Assembly: GCA_021307315.1 (NCBI GenBank)
Contig: JAJSPD010000016.1
Span: forward strand, 248,001-312,000
Source of the DNA: Bisporella sp. PMI_857
Taxonomy: Eukaryota > Ascomycota > Leotiomycetes > Helotiales > Helotiaceae
Direction: 5' to 3'
DNA length: 64,000 nt
Shown: positions 46,186 to 57,092 of the stretch, in pieces
Layout: every line of letters begins with the position of its first letter
Numbering within the stretch: the first letter of the stretch is position 1
Notes under the pieces: model-generated
Databases searched by the model: none
The model's input: only the letters and a program-made list of their open reading frames with translations
What the model was told of the DNA's origin: nothing
Position numbers and translations under genes: made by a program

Positions 46186-47342
46186 TCACAACAGCGAAGA
46201 AACGCTCAACATCTCACTAGGGCCAAGCAACTTTTCTAGATCCTTCCACATATCGGCCTCCTGGTTCGGATCATGCCTTGGCTCGTTACCCCCGCCCAAC
46301 GGTCCTGGATCGTTGTATATTTCTACCCTTCTGATATTATCCCCAACCTCAATAATCGTGCCCCCAACATGCTCTTCCTTCTGAATTAAGTCCAGCATCA
46401 CCTGGGCTACTTTCTCCGGCGCGATCCATCCTGGATTCTCTTGGTTCACCATCTTCAGTTTCTCGGGGTGGTCGGTCCAAAGAGGGGTTAGTATCCTTCC
46501 TGGCGCAACAGCATTGACGCGGATCTTGGGAATGTGAGGTGGAGGATTCTCAAGACGGTATAATGATCGCACAAGACCATTGATAGCATGCTTCGATGTG
46601 ACATAGAATGGTGTTGGAAAAAAAGGTTCTTGTCCGGCAACGCTTGAGATATGCACTGTAGGACGTTTTGTTGTTAGCATTTAACTAATTGGGAAAGGTG
46701 GACATTCCCTTCAAATATTTTTTGGCTGCCTGACTGTCAAGTTATTTGACCTGGGGCTTTGCCGAGTGGAAATGTAGGATGCGAGAAACAACACGAAAGG
46801 TTAGCCCGGCTGACTCACCAACTACTCCGCATTTGTTTTGTGCCAGGAAATGCCCAACTGCCATTTGCGTAACTCGAAGGGGGTGGTGGATATTGATATC
46901 TATGATGGCATATCGAGAATTACAAAGGATGTCCTCCGATCGTGGCGTTCCAGGTGGAATGAAGAAGCTTGAGCTAGGCTTTGATAATTCAGCATATCTG
47001 ATGGAACACATCCACTAATCAAATATGTAAGCATATACTCACAGGCTCATAGACTCCGGCTCCCGGACAAACGATGTCCGCTCCTCCAAAATGTGCGATA
47101 GCCACCGCAAACATTCTGTCGAGCTGAATCCAATCCGTCACATCAGTCTCCTGGAAAACTGCCTTTGCGCCATTGGATGAGAGCGTATACTGGGCTACCA
47201 ATTCCTCTGCTTCTGGCCGAAGCCTAAGATCCGCGATGACTACATTGCAGCCTTTGCTGAGTAACAGCCTTGCGAAGCAGAAATTGATGCCACTGCCTGC
47301 TCCTGTGATAATGGCAGTCTTTCCTGATACGTTCATCGCCAT
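46186..47342 (-). CDS. Short-chain dehydrogenase/reductase
   Basis: Three exons, 47342-47043, 46978-46819 and 46655-46186, give 309 residues. The N-terminal Rossmann motif is TAIITGAGSGINFCFA (TGxxxGxG), with Asp in NVVIADLR suggesting NAD preference. ETDVTDW contains the conserved Asp. The catalytic residues are Ser158 (HISSVAG), Tyr171 and Lys175 (PFYVTSKHA). The late part has IRVNAVAPGRILTPLW. The family resembles fungal 15-hydroxyprostaglandin-dehydrogenase-like SDRs; the substrate is unknown. The exon joins rebuild GVYEPPSSSFFIPPG and NKCGVVVHISSVAG, typical for this subgroup. Expected to be soluble. Both neighbouring genes lie far away, so no cluster is evident. Confidence 0.88.
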
Positions 47343-48650
47343 TTCGTGCGTTCTGCTCTGAAATTATAAGAAACTCGCAGAAATTTGTGTAACAATGAAT
47401 CAATGACAAGTAAACACATGAAAGTAGAGGATTCAAATTTGTAGAGACGATGGCGTGACGAAGGGGTCGTGCCGCAGTTGCCCTTTTTCGGACGTATCAA
47501 GAGTGCGTCGTCTCTTCTCTCCTCTTACATCGAAAGCTCGAAGATGCAAACGTTGATGTAGACAACGAGGCTCTGTTCTTACAAACTAAAGGTAATACAA
47601 CCTGGTACCTTATCAGCATTGTAACGATTGGGTAGCATGATGTTAGGAGTGTACCTCGTGAGACTACTCAGCGGTGTGTTGCTGCGGCGTGGGCGACTTC
47701 TGCGCAGTACCCAGTAAACTGACAGAAGTGATCTCCCGTTGCGACCCGCGCCCTATAAGTTGCCCGGTACTTAAAACTGGGTACTAGAATACGTCGATAC
47801 GAATACCCTGTTGAAGGCATGGCGGTGAGGGGATAGTAAGTATAAGAAGGATGATATGATGTCGAAAAGCACGGGCAGAAGCAGAACCTGCACAAACTTG
47901 GTCACGAACCTGCTCATGACCATTGGTACATCAGCTGAAGTGAGAAATTATAACTTCGATGCCTCGCAGGCCGAATGGGACCAATATCACTATATCTGGT
48001 AGCCAGGGAGCGCATCATCTAGTCCAAAAGGTTGGTAAGCCAAGACCGCCGGTGCGCCGGTAGCATTCGTAGAATTGCGCCAATGGACACCCGGAGAAAG
48101 TCATGACCACGTTGCAGGTTCCAGCATCCCCAGGTTGTTGATCTCATGTACCCAACAATGCAACAGGAAGATCGCGCGGACAGTGTTGATATGAGAACGG
48201 TGAAGTGAAGTGAAGTGCGGATCAAGCTGCTTTTTATTCCAAAGAAGATGGAAAAAGAAAAGAAAAAAAAGCAAGTTTGCCTAGATGACTCAGCAAGAAG
48301 TGTCCTTCCTATTCAATGTTGACCAATCATGTTCATGGAGATAAGACTTTATTGGACCCAGCAAACGCGAAGCTACTTATGCACGGCAGCTTGCCAAAAC
48401 ATTACATCGCAGCTAGGATGCGGTTCCAGCCTCATTCAAGTTCGAGTAGCACCAAGGATGCCGTTCTCGAAGTTCACCAAGCACCGTACCTCTTGGCGAA
48501 CTGTGGCAGCGAAACTCCCAAGGGTTGACATTTCAGGTGATTTTGATGGTATGAAAGAGCATATACGCACTTTTAAAAAGCAAAACGACAAATCCATGTA
48601 TTTCCTTTCCGTGATGCCTGCCCGTTGGTGGGAAAGTGGATTGTTGGAAC
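47343..48650. other. Intergenic, nothing recognised
   Basis: 1.3 kb between the SDR start and the 3' end of the HET gene. An A-rich patch lies at 48,250-48,275. No supported gene. Confidence 0.5.
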
Positions 48651-50767
48651 CTAGACCAATGTTACGCTTTCGATCTTCCCTGCAGCACTGCGAGAATAAT
48701 TGAACTCCCATATCATGCAGCCATGAACGTAGCACTCTCCAACCAAGGAATATGCCCCCCGCACAGAAGCACATGGGCGGATTAAATATGGGACATCTGA
48801 GCCCTTGACTGCATTTCATTAGAAGGAAAATTCGGCAAATAACAAGACGTTCAATATGAGAATACTTACTTAGAATAACAATATCTCCCGTGGCTGCATA
48901 TTTTGGGACAAGGCCGACGTCTCCAGACATCGTCACACAGTACCTCCGATTTCGTGCTGACTGCCATAAGGCAGTGATATATCTTCTAGCCATCATAACA
49001 GATGGCGCTATACCTTGAGGATGTCTAGGGTTGACTGTATCATCTTCGGGTTGTATTGTTAGGTAAGGATCTTCAGCCACTTGAATCCTCTCCTTCAGCG
49101 CCTTGAAATACGTGTCGTAAACTGCTGGTGCATATATGTATTTAGTAGTCTGAAATACCCTGTCCGCAATCAGAGACCGCCATTGCGTGGTCGCATCTGC
49201 GTTATTTGCGTATCTTGAGACAAGGAACAGATTATCGACTTCATCCAACCAACATTTCAGGTTACTCTCCGCCTCCAGTTCTAGAATATTGCTGAGGGTA
49301 TTGACAGTATCAAACATAACTCCGTCGAACTTCAGTCGTCCATTTTCGCACTCAAATTTTGGCTTTTTGTGAAAAAGATCAGCATCTTGGGAGATATCAC
49401 CTCCGTACCGATGAAGTGAGAATGGTGGTACTGGGATCTCGGGCGATGTGAAGTCTGGGACCCATGAGGGCAGGCCGTCCATTACCCTGGTGTGGCCAAT
49501 ACCTGCCAAGCTGAGTATTCGTGTCGATCTATTCCTCATAAGAGAGTGCTCTGTAGCTTTTATGAAGACCCTCTGTGGACTGTCTTCATAAGTGGCATCG
49601 ATTCGTTGCGCCATGGCTCTATCTAACCCTAACGTTGCAAAGATTTTGTCGCGGGGATCTGTGACTTCTGAGCTCCAAAAACTATAACTGCGGTAGGCAA
49701 GAGGGGTGTTGTATCCACTATGTAAAAGGGGTATTAGTTATCAGATCACCCATATAGCTTTCTTTGGCTCACATATAATGGATTCCGTTGGCGCAGTACC
49801 ATTGAGTATCAATTCTTCGTGGAGATTGGATAAATTAAAGATCTACTCACTTCTGTCGAAATCTCCACACTTTCCTCGTCCTTAGAAATTTGGACATGAC
49901 AGCTAGATCAAGTTGTAAAGTCCTCAAAAGTTCGCTGCCGTTCATATGTGAGGTGCGCAGCTCTTGTGTAACTTCCTCTAGCAGTTGTGCCGGGAAATTC
50001 CAGTTTCCATACCAAAAAATTTGATCAGTGCTAAGCGCAACCTCCTGAATAACCCACAATCTATGAAACCATTGTCTTTCAAAAAGCCGTTTGACGGCTA
50101 TCCATTCTGGGGAAGTTGGGAGTGTTCCGGTTTTTTTCAGAATTTCTGCATCACTAATAACGGGCTCGGGTTGGTCCTCCAGCGATTGACGCCTTTTGAA
50201 TTCTCGAAACGCACGAGAGAGTTTGAGGAGGAATGAAGATAGTATAGAAGGCTCATCTCTATTAGCTCCTAGCCAGACAATAACTGAGTCCGCTTTGGAG
50301 TAGATCTGCCACATGAGCTTCACTTGTTGGGTTCTCTCCTCAATATTTGACTGATCAATGCAAAGTGCATCTATCCAGATAACCTTGTCTTCATTTGAAT
50401 GTCTGATATTTTTAAGTAGATCTATGACATTTGCCGTCACACCTAATTCCTTCCCATCACATTGAATTTGATGTGTAGTAGTAGGATTCCCCCATGCGTA
50501 TGATATCGCAACATATTTCTGAGAGGTGCTATTGGAGGACGAGGCGATCAGTTCACATTTGATTTCATCCGTTGGTGACCCCTGTAATAGCTTTAAGAGA
50601 CGGAACTTTCGATCACCTCGCAACGGGGCGTATTTATAGCTTGAATAGCGAATGTGATGTAAAGTATGCCGCTTTCCTCGCGGCCAGCTGGTATGTGCTA
50701 CTGGGAAGGAGAGAGAAGACACGCGCAGGTGGATCAAGTTTGAGGTGGGATAGATATGAGGCAACAT
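48651..50767 (-). CDS. HET-domain protein (heterokaryon incompatibility family)
   Basis: Three exons, 50767-49851, 49717-48870 and 48808-48651, give 640 residues in frame. The HET domain is near residues 85-235: KYVAISYAWGNPTTTHQIQC, KVIWIDALCIDQSNIEERTQ, ADSVIVWLGANRDE and WFHRLWVIQEVALS. Then comes TDPRDKIFATLGLD. The last exon restores the usual C-terminal segment GSDVPYLIRPCASVRGAYSL and GECYVHGCMIWE. HET proteins trigger cell death on recognition of non-self or partner proteins. The first intron (49850-49718, 133 bp) also contains a 43-nt in-frame piece that could be a separate exon. The N-terminal 45 residues before YKYAPLRGDRKFRLL look atypical, so the true start could lie in another exon. 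No visible lesion, unlike the copy at 9.6-11.8 kb. Confidence 0.85.
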
Positions 50768-51195
50768 AATCAGAACTGCTCGTAGTAATAATTTTAAACC
50801 TTAGATGCATATCTAGACAAGCTGGCACAGCGAGGACTCAATGCACTCTCATAAATGAAGATTTACAAAAATCATGAAAGAGACATTCGAGACTTGATGT
50901 CTATTGAAGTCAAGCGCTGCCAAGCCAGCGGACGCTGGCATTTTAGTTGTTCATGATATCAGCCAATTAATACCGTGGCTAGCCGAGTGGTGCCTGAATC
51001 TAAGGAATCCTTGTTTGTTTACAAACAAGGGTCCTCGACCCTCCCAGGGAGTTCAGACAAGACCATCAGCTACGACTGTAGAGCTCTTTTGTATTTGCAC
51101 GCATTTTATATCATGACGGACTGAAATGATAATTTGTACAATCTGAAATTCAGCGAGAGAAGTGCATATACGTTATCTTACGCGCCACACTCACA
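50768..51195. promoter_or_regulatory. Shared upstream region of HET and AT-hook genes
   Basis: 428 bp between divergently transcribed genes. It holds a cluster of inverted repeats listed separately. No core promoter element is clear. Confidence 0.4.
50924..51060. repeat. Cluster of inverted repeats
   Basis: Several perfect or near-perfect inverted repeats lie within 140 bp. GCCAGCG/CGCTGGC is at 50924-50939. The 10 bp arms CCTTGTTTGT and ACAAACAAGG are at 51009-51018 and 51021-51030. GGGTC/GACCC follows directly, then CTCCC/GGGAG. A GGCTAGCC palindrome is near 50985. Part of it (GGCTAGCCGAGTGGT) resembles a tRNA D-arm, but no acceptor stem or proper T-arm can be drawn. Confidence 0.7.
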
Positions 51196-54100
51196 ATGGA
51201 TTCATACCTCTCCTCGCCGGATCCTCTTAATGACTCCCCCGCATATTACTCTCCTACAAAGTCGCGGCGGCCATCCGGAGCTCGACAATCCCTTCCAATC
51301 GATGGAAGCTCTCCGACTAAACAAACCTTCGAGCTTGAGGTGGGAAATCAGATATCACCGCAGAAGATCAGAGTCACGGTAGAAGCTGGGAATTCTGACA
51401 CGGAAAATGCGTGGACTGATAGCAGACATGCCTCGCCGTCGCCTGTGCGTCGTCGCGTCAATAAGGCGGCCAAACTACATCGAGAGAAGACTACGACTAT
51501 TACTGTACCTGTAAAAGGTCTCTCCGATTCAGAGGAAGAGGCAGCGGCCACTCCAAAAAGAGGGAGAGGACGGCCAAGGAAGAGCGGAACTCCTGTTCCC
51601 GCAAATAAACATGGTCGTGCTGGCACACCTAAACAGAAGAAGAGAAGATCAATTGGCAGTTTGGTGGATGGCGACGACTCTGAGGACTTCAATTTCCATC
51701 TTGGCCATGGGGTAGATACTGGAAGACGTAAGGGGCGATCGCGTTCCAAATCAGCAAAAGGTAGCTTACGGAAGTCTGTAGCAGCAGATGAAATGATGCC
51801 ATTGAATAGAGCTATGAATAGCCCTGGTAAGAAGGGTAGAGGGAGGAGAAAATCATTTGCGCTAGAGCAGGTTGAAGTCTTAGAAGATGACATGAGCAGA
51901 AGCGTTGATGATAATGCTAGAGAAGTGGCTGAGACAAGCGGACCATTATCATCTATGGATGTTAACGCAAGCTATCACCCTTTTGGGCACTCCCCCAACA
52001 GGCTTACAACACAAGGGCCGGGAAATGGAGCTGTATCGCAAAGTATAGGCACTCTTCTTGCGTCGCATGAAGACCTGTGTCATCCATTACCGCCTGAATT
52101 ACCTCGAACTACTTCGGAAACATACGAAAGCGATATTGAAGCGCATTCCAACCCAGCATCCCCAGCAGGCACTGATCACTTTTCCGATGAGGAAGAGGAT
52201 GATGCGGTTAGAGGCTATCAAGATTTTGATACGATTATGGAGAGTGAAGGCTTCAGCATGATATCTGTGGATTCTGTCCCTTCGCTACGAGATCATCTTA
52301 GCAGTCCGGCAAACATTGATCAATCGAATGTATCCATAGCACCTATCAGATACAACAGGACTCTCGGAAATCATGAGTCGGAGACCGCAGATACTAATGA
52401 TTCTTTTTCCAGCGTTCCTGAAGCTATTCTGGAGGCTGCAACTCCTGGCCGTAGCCCGCGAGTTGAAAGACAGCTTTCAGTGAAGGACAGTCACATTGAT
52501 GACTCTTTCTCCAGCATACCCCCTGACATCCTCGAAGCTGCAACTCCTGGACGTAGGCCAAAGCCATTACAAAGATTGGCAATTAACAATTCTCGATTAG
52601 AGAACTCACTTTTGAAATCCACTCCCACTTCTCTTCAGAAACCTGTTTCTAATAGCGGCCTGGTAAAGTCTCAAGACGATCAAGTTAGGAGTGTGGATAG
52701 TTATGAAGATTCTTTCTCTGCAATTTCGCCTGAAATTCTAGAGGCAGCTACTCCAGCTCCGACGCGACGAATCCTAGGAGAAAGCCAGAGTTATCAAAAG
52801 ATGCCACCACCAAATTTATCAATGACGAATCAGAATCAATCCTCGCTCCGCATCAATACAGAGTCAATTGTGCCTCGACTACCCACTCCCGAGGATACTC
52901 CTTCGCCGGGGCAGGAATTATTGAATGGCCAGTCACTTCATTCAGTTACCCAGGAAAGGGAGGAAAGAGCGGATGAGGATGCCGCAAGCAGCAAGGCTAG
53001 TAATAATTCCTCGCTCATATCTCAGATGAGATCATCACCTCCGTCTATGGCGCCACGGAGATACACGTATACAGCTCATCTCCTACAACGTCGAGAGCTA
53101 TATCCTAACGAAACGCAAACACCATCTATAGTTTTCTCTTCTCCATCTTTGCCTCCGCCTTTCAAGCTTGCTAATGGCTATCCTGTTCTATCATCTCGAC
53201 TTGATTCAGCTGAGCAGCATAAATTATCCCCGACCGTACGAGCAGGCCGTCTTCTTCAAGATCTCATCGTTCCTTCTTCATCGCCAAGAGCTCGTGCACA
53301 AAGCTTAGGGAGTCCATTTAAAAGCCCGGTTGCAGAACGGAAAACATCATCCAGCCTTGGTCCAGATCCGTCTTCCCCTGCTCATGAAAAACACATAAAG
53401 CCGTTCCCTAAACTTGACGCGAATGGAAGCTATTTCCCTGAACGCTTTAGCAACAAAACCACGGACGATTTTGATGATCCTTTCAGAAATGATAAACCAC
53501 ATCAACAACAATCACCATCTTCTGAAGAGAAGCAAGGATATACTCTTGAACTACCTTCAAAACCCCTTTCAGACCCACGATTGTCCACAATCACGTCTGA
53601 AGGTCACTCTTATCAAAGTGATGATGCAATGAGCTGGCAAGCCGAAGAAGTGGTTCGAATGAACGATGCTGCGCCGCCGCTTCTGAAAAATGTTAACCCC
53701 TTAACAACCTCCAAATTAACTTTCAAACAAGCAATTTGTGCAGCGGAGGGGACGGCACTTACCAAGGAAATTGCAGGTGCCGATACCAAAGACGCGAGTA
53801 TTATCAGCTCAGAGAATGAAGATTCAGAAGACGAAGTTAGTTATGGTGATGAGCTGCTATTGGAGACAATAAATTCATCCTCTCCAGCGGCCACAGACCG
53901 TCAACCAAAGGCTAACAACCTTGAAAAGCCCAGAAGAACTAAGATACCTAGTCCATGGAGAAAAAATAGTACACGGCTCATCTCTGGTAACGAGCCATCT
54001 CATACTTCTCCGCCTAAGGCAGGCAAACCATCACTAGCTAAACGAACTGTTCATAAACCTGATGAGTCTGCCGATGTAGAGCTCTCGGAATTCGTTATAC

Positions 54101-55158
54101 CACAAAAGGCCAATTTCAAACCGATGATTCGTGACAGAGGTCTAATTGATCTCTCCGTACTCCTCTCCTCTCCTAGCAAAGCACCACTACCTATTCTTTC
54201 AAGGGGCTTGCAAGATAGCTCGTTTATTCCAGCCTCAACTGCTTCCAATAGTACTGCGACAATTCCAAGAATGGAGCAGCCTTTTGTGCCAATACCACAA
54301 AAGGTGGGATTTAATCCCCAAGTCCGTGATCGCAGACAATTAGAAGAGTCATCTCCAGCTTCGTCGCCAGTTAGGCGTCCGGTTATCAATGGTATCTTCG
54401 GCATCAACCCCTATGGCCCAGACTCAAACTGTCAATTCACACCAGAATTCAGCTCTTCAAGCTTAGACATCAGGCACATTGAAGACTCATCTCCCAGCAG
54501 AGATATTATCCTCAGTACGACTCCGCCGGCTCAGACTGAGCAGCTCGCTTCGCCACCGAGCAGTCATGATTATGAGACCATGCTCTGTCCGGAGGGAAAG
54601 GAGAGTGAGATGCCACAACCTCGCATTCCACAATGGACAGAAACTCTTCACCTGACTAGTGCAAACATAAACGCCTACACCTCACCCACGAAATCCTGTC
54701 TCCGATCACCCCTCAAAACACCAAGACTTACCTCATGCCCCGGTGCCGGAGATATCTCCCCCTCCAAGACAGTAGCATTTGTCTCCTCTTCGCCCATACC
54801 ATCTTCTCCCCCAACTGTACCTCTCTCCTCTACTCAGTGGTCCCAAGCGCACTGGACGCTCCTCCAGTCCATCGTGCATTCATGGAAACCTGAGAACCAG
54901 CCAAGCTCCGAGCCAAGAAGGAGGAACTCAACAAGAGTGATTAGTAAACTGTTAGGCAAGAAAATCAGTAATGGAGGTGAAAAGTTAAGGTTGGAGCAGT
55001 GGCACCTAGAGGCTGTGGATGAGTTTAGGGGTGAAGTACCGGGCTGGGAGGAGCTTGTAATTGCCAAGAGGTTGTTTGCGTTGCTTGTGGGGGAGAGGTT
55101 GAGGGCCGAGGGGGTTTGTGAGTGGAAGGGAGGCGAAAAGGTGCGAGAGATGGCATAA
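51196..55158 (+). CDS. AT-hook DNA-binding protein with internal repeats
   Basis: A single exon encodes 1320 residues. A canonical AT-hook (PKRGRGRPRKS) sits at residues 120-130, and a weaker one (KKGRGRRKS) near 215. Basic runs (KQKKRRS, GRRKGRSRSKS) suggest nuclear location. Three copies of an 18-residue motif follow near residues 402, 435 and 504: DSFSSVPEAILEAATPG, DSFSSIPPDILEAATPG and DSFSAISPEILEAATPA. A two-copy motif occurs later (PQKANFKPMIRDR, PQKVGFNPQVRDR). The C-terminal 115 residues look folded: WSQAHWTLLQSIVHSWKPE and LEQWHLEAVDEFRGEVPGWE. Most of the rest is Ser/Pro-rich and likely disordered. It resembles proteins annotated as AT DNA-binding in other filamentous fungi; a chromatin role is inferred. 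No partner is evident from the neighbours. Confidence 0.8.
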   Translation: MDSYLSSPDPLNDSPAYYSPTKSRRPSGARQSLPIDGSSPTKQTFELEVGNQISPQKIRVTVEAGNSDTENAWTDSRHASPSPVRRRVNKAAKLHREKTTTITVPVKGLSDSEEEAAATPKRGRGRPRKSGTPVPANKHGRAGTPKQKKRRSIGSLVDGDDSEDFNFHLGHGVDTGRRKGRSRSKSAKGSLRKSVAADEMMPLNRAMNSPGKKGRGRRKSFALEQVEVLEDDMSRSVDDNAREVAETSGPLSSMDVNASYHPFGHSPNRLTTQGPGNGAVSQSIGTLLASHEDLCHPLPPELPRTTSETYESDIEAHSNPASPAGTDHFSDEEEDDAVRGYQDFDTIMESEGFSMISVDSVPSLRDHLSSPANIDQSNVSIAPIRYNRTLGNHESETADTNDSFSSVPEAILEAATPGRSPRVERQLSVKDSHIDDSFSSIPPDILEAATPGRRPKPLQRLAINNSRLENSLLKSTPTSLQKPVSNSGLVKSQDDQVRSVDSYEDSFSAISPEILEAATPAPTRRILGESQSYQKMPPPNLSMTNQNQSSLRINTESIVPRLPTPEDTPSPGQELLNGQSLHSVTQEREERADEDAASSKASNNSSLISQMRSSPPSMAPRRYTYTAHLLQRRELYPNETQTPSIVFSSPSLPPPFKLANGYPVLSSRLDSAEQHKLSPTVRAGRLLQDLIVPSSSPRARAQSLGSPFKSPVAERKTSSSLGPDPSSPAHEKHIKPFPKLDANGSYFPERFSNKTTDDFDDPFRNDKPHQQQSPSSEEKQGYTLELPSKPLSDPRLSTITSEGHSYQSDDAMSWQAEEVVRMNDAAPPLLKNVNPLTTSKLTFKQAICAAEGTALTKEIAGADTKDASIISSENEDSEDEVSYGDELLLETINSSSPAATDRQPKANNLEKPRRTKIPSPWRKNSTRLISGNEPSHTSPPKAGKPSLAKRTVHKPDESADVELSEFVIPQKANFKPMIRDRGLIDLSVLLSSPSKAPLPILSRGLQDSSFIPASTASNSTATIPRMEQPFVPIPQKVGFNPQVRDRRQLEESSPASSPVRRPVINGIFGINPYGPDSNCQFTPEFSSSSLDIRHIEDSSPSRDIILSTTPPAQTEQLASPPSSHDYETMLCPEGKESEMPQPRIPQWTETLHLTSANINAYTSPTKSCLRSPLKTPRLTSCPGAGDISPSKTVAFVSSSPIPSSPPTVPLSSTQWSQAHWTLLQSIVHSWKPENQPSSEPRRRNSTRVISKLLGKKISNGGEKLRLEQWHLEAVDEFRGEVPGWEELVIAKRLFALLVGERLRAEGVCEWKGGEKVREMA

Positions 55159-55464
55159 AGGAATCTGTAAGACTTATATTTGGAGTTGAGATGGGGTTTA
55201 GGGTTTGTAGAAGTCCTTCTGTTGAAGAACCGTGGAAAGACATAGGGAATTGGAAATATGGAAATGTACAAGAATGCAAATCATTACGGAAGGACGTCTC
55301 TCATATAGATGTAGTATTGCTGGTTAAGGATTAGCAGGTCTTTATAAGCTGAAGTAGAGCCTGAGATGGCTGCTAGTACCATATTACAGTCATGATCAAT
55401 GCCATTTTCTAGATTTATTACCTAGCCTCTATGGTACAACTATGGGCATGCTTTTAGCTGCCAA
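55159..55464. other. Convergent 3' region
   Basis: Short stretch between the 3' ends of the AT-hook gene and RPN6. Nothing recognised. Confidence 0.5.
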
Positions 55465-56856
55465 TTACTCCAACATAGACGCCTGATTCGTATAAAGCAC
55501 ATCAACGACACTGCTCAGCTTCTCAATCGTCGCCAACGCAGCGTCGTACCCTTCATCCCGCTCTGTCTCATCGTAGATAATCAGACACCCAGCTCCCTGG
55601 TCCAGAACACCAATAATCACCTTATCAAGGATCATCTGTGAGAGTTTACGCTCGACCTGCTGCGTATCCAATCCTACCATCTTGGCAATGTGATCAATCT
55701 CCACGCGTGAGAACGGCTCAATGACCTTGATGAGATTCTGCTCCAGCATGGCGTCATACAGCCGGCGGAGGTGGTTGCGGATGAAGGGGTCGCTGCCAAG
55801 CTCGTGTCTGTAATCTCCCAAAGCCTTTTCATACTCTTCTAAGGAGCGGTTGGAATGTGCTCTTGCGACAGCCTTCATGGCTTCAAGGTTCTTGCCTGCG
55901 TATTTGACAGCCTGCTTCGAGGTCATGAGCTGATTGACGTCGTCGGCGAGATTAAGCATGATTTTGCAGAGGAGCATATATTGAAGTGCGGCAGTGGCTT
56001 TTTCGGGCTCATCTTGGGTGTGATAACCGTCAAGGGCTTCGATGAAATAGGAGAATGCGGTGTTGAAATCTTTATCTTCTGCATGAAGCTTGCCTGATTG
56101 CATGTCTAGGCCGGCTTGTAGAAGAGGTGGTGTATAGACGGATGCAGCGCTCGTTCTTGCGCTAGTGAGAGCTGCTCGTCCTTTCGCATTATTTCCTAAG
56201 GCGTGGTAAACTCGCGACTCGAGAAGCTGTACCTCGACTAAAACAAGCTTATCATCTAAGCGTTTGAGCTCCTTGAGCAAGCTGTTGATGAGGGTGAGAG
56301 CATCATAGTAGGATTGCTTGACCATATATAATGTGACCAGCCGCGTCTCGAGATTCTGCCTTAAAAACCCCCGACGCTCAGATGTAGCCCATTCGATGCA
56401 GGATTTTGTGACGGAAATTTGGATATCAGTTGTGTTTGGAATAGCATGGAAGAGATCTAGGAGTTGTCGAACTATATATAGACGTATCAGTTTCATTCCC
56501 CCAAAGTTTGAGCCCTTCGTCGTGTCTAAAACACACCTAATTTGGCTGTCTTCGCCTTTGCGAAAGAAGATAATACGGTCCGACTCGTGGTGACCAGGTC
56601 AACCAATTCATCTGCTTTCCTGCACGAACAGTATCAGTAAAAATGCCAATGTTCCTGCGAACATGTGTCCTCACTTCTCATCCCTATATAGTTCTCCCAA
56701 GCTCACCAGCGCAGATTCATAGTCTCGAATGGCGGCCTCTGATGTGACGGAAGGTGGTTTGGAGATGATCTCCTTGTATTGTGCCTCAGCCTTCCGTGGA
56801 TCTGTCTTCGCAAGCTTCTTAGCTTCCAATATCTTTGCTGAGTCTGCTGGAGCCAT
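55465..56856 (-). CDS. RPN6: 26S proteasome lid subunit RPN6 (PSMD11)
   Basis: Three exons, 56856-56675, 56619-56537 and 56471-55465, give 423 residues, normal for the family. The N-terminal part is a solenoid of TPR-like helices (KKLAKTDPRKAEAQYKEII, KADELVDLVTTSRTVL). The middle has RLVTLYMVKQSYYDALTLIN and ESRVYHALGNNAKGRAALTS. The C-terminal PCI domain has SDPFIRNHLRRLYDAMLEQN, PFSRVEIDHIAKMVGLDTQQ and VERKLSQMILDKVI. RPN6 clamps the lid to the core particle and base and is essential for 26S assembly. It lies head to head with SOF1, sharing 236 bp of upstream DNA. No yeast-like PACE element (GGTGGCAAA) is present there. Confidence 0.95.
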
Positions 56857-57092
56857 ATTGAAGAGTTGATGGCTTGTTTATCTTGAGAGTTTGACGGTGT
56901 GAAAGCTATTGCCTCTGGGGGTAAATACAAATAATAGGTACCAAGCTCCAACGCGGCAGAATACCGCCAAGACGTGCTAAACCTTAAAGTTCGAAGACCC
57001 ACTCCAGCCTTGCAAGACTTTAAATAATTTATTTTCCGCCTCACCAAGTTGATAGAAGACCAATTTTATGGTTATGACGATTTGATCTGACG
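56857..57092. promoter_or_regulatory. Bidirectional promoter of RPN6 and SOF1
   Basis: Only 236 bp separate the two start codons. This stretch must hold both core promoters. No TATA box or yeast proteasome-associated element was seen. Two C/G-rich patches (ACGCGGCAGAATACCGCC and TTTTCCGCCTCACC) stand out. Confidence 0.6.

Noticed and set aside
50983..51060. Possible tRNA (GGCTAGCCGAGTGGT looks like a D-arm)
   Set aside because: No 7 bp acceptor pairing, no proper anticodon loop and a T-arm loop of only three bases.
56857..57092. Search for the yeast proteasome element GGTGGCAAA upstream of RPN6
   Set aside because: Not found on either strand; only loosely similar CCGCC patches are present.
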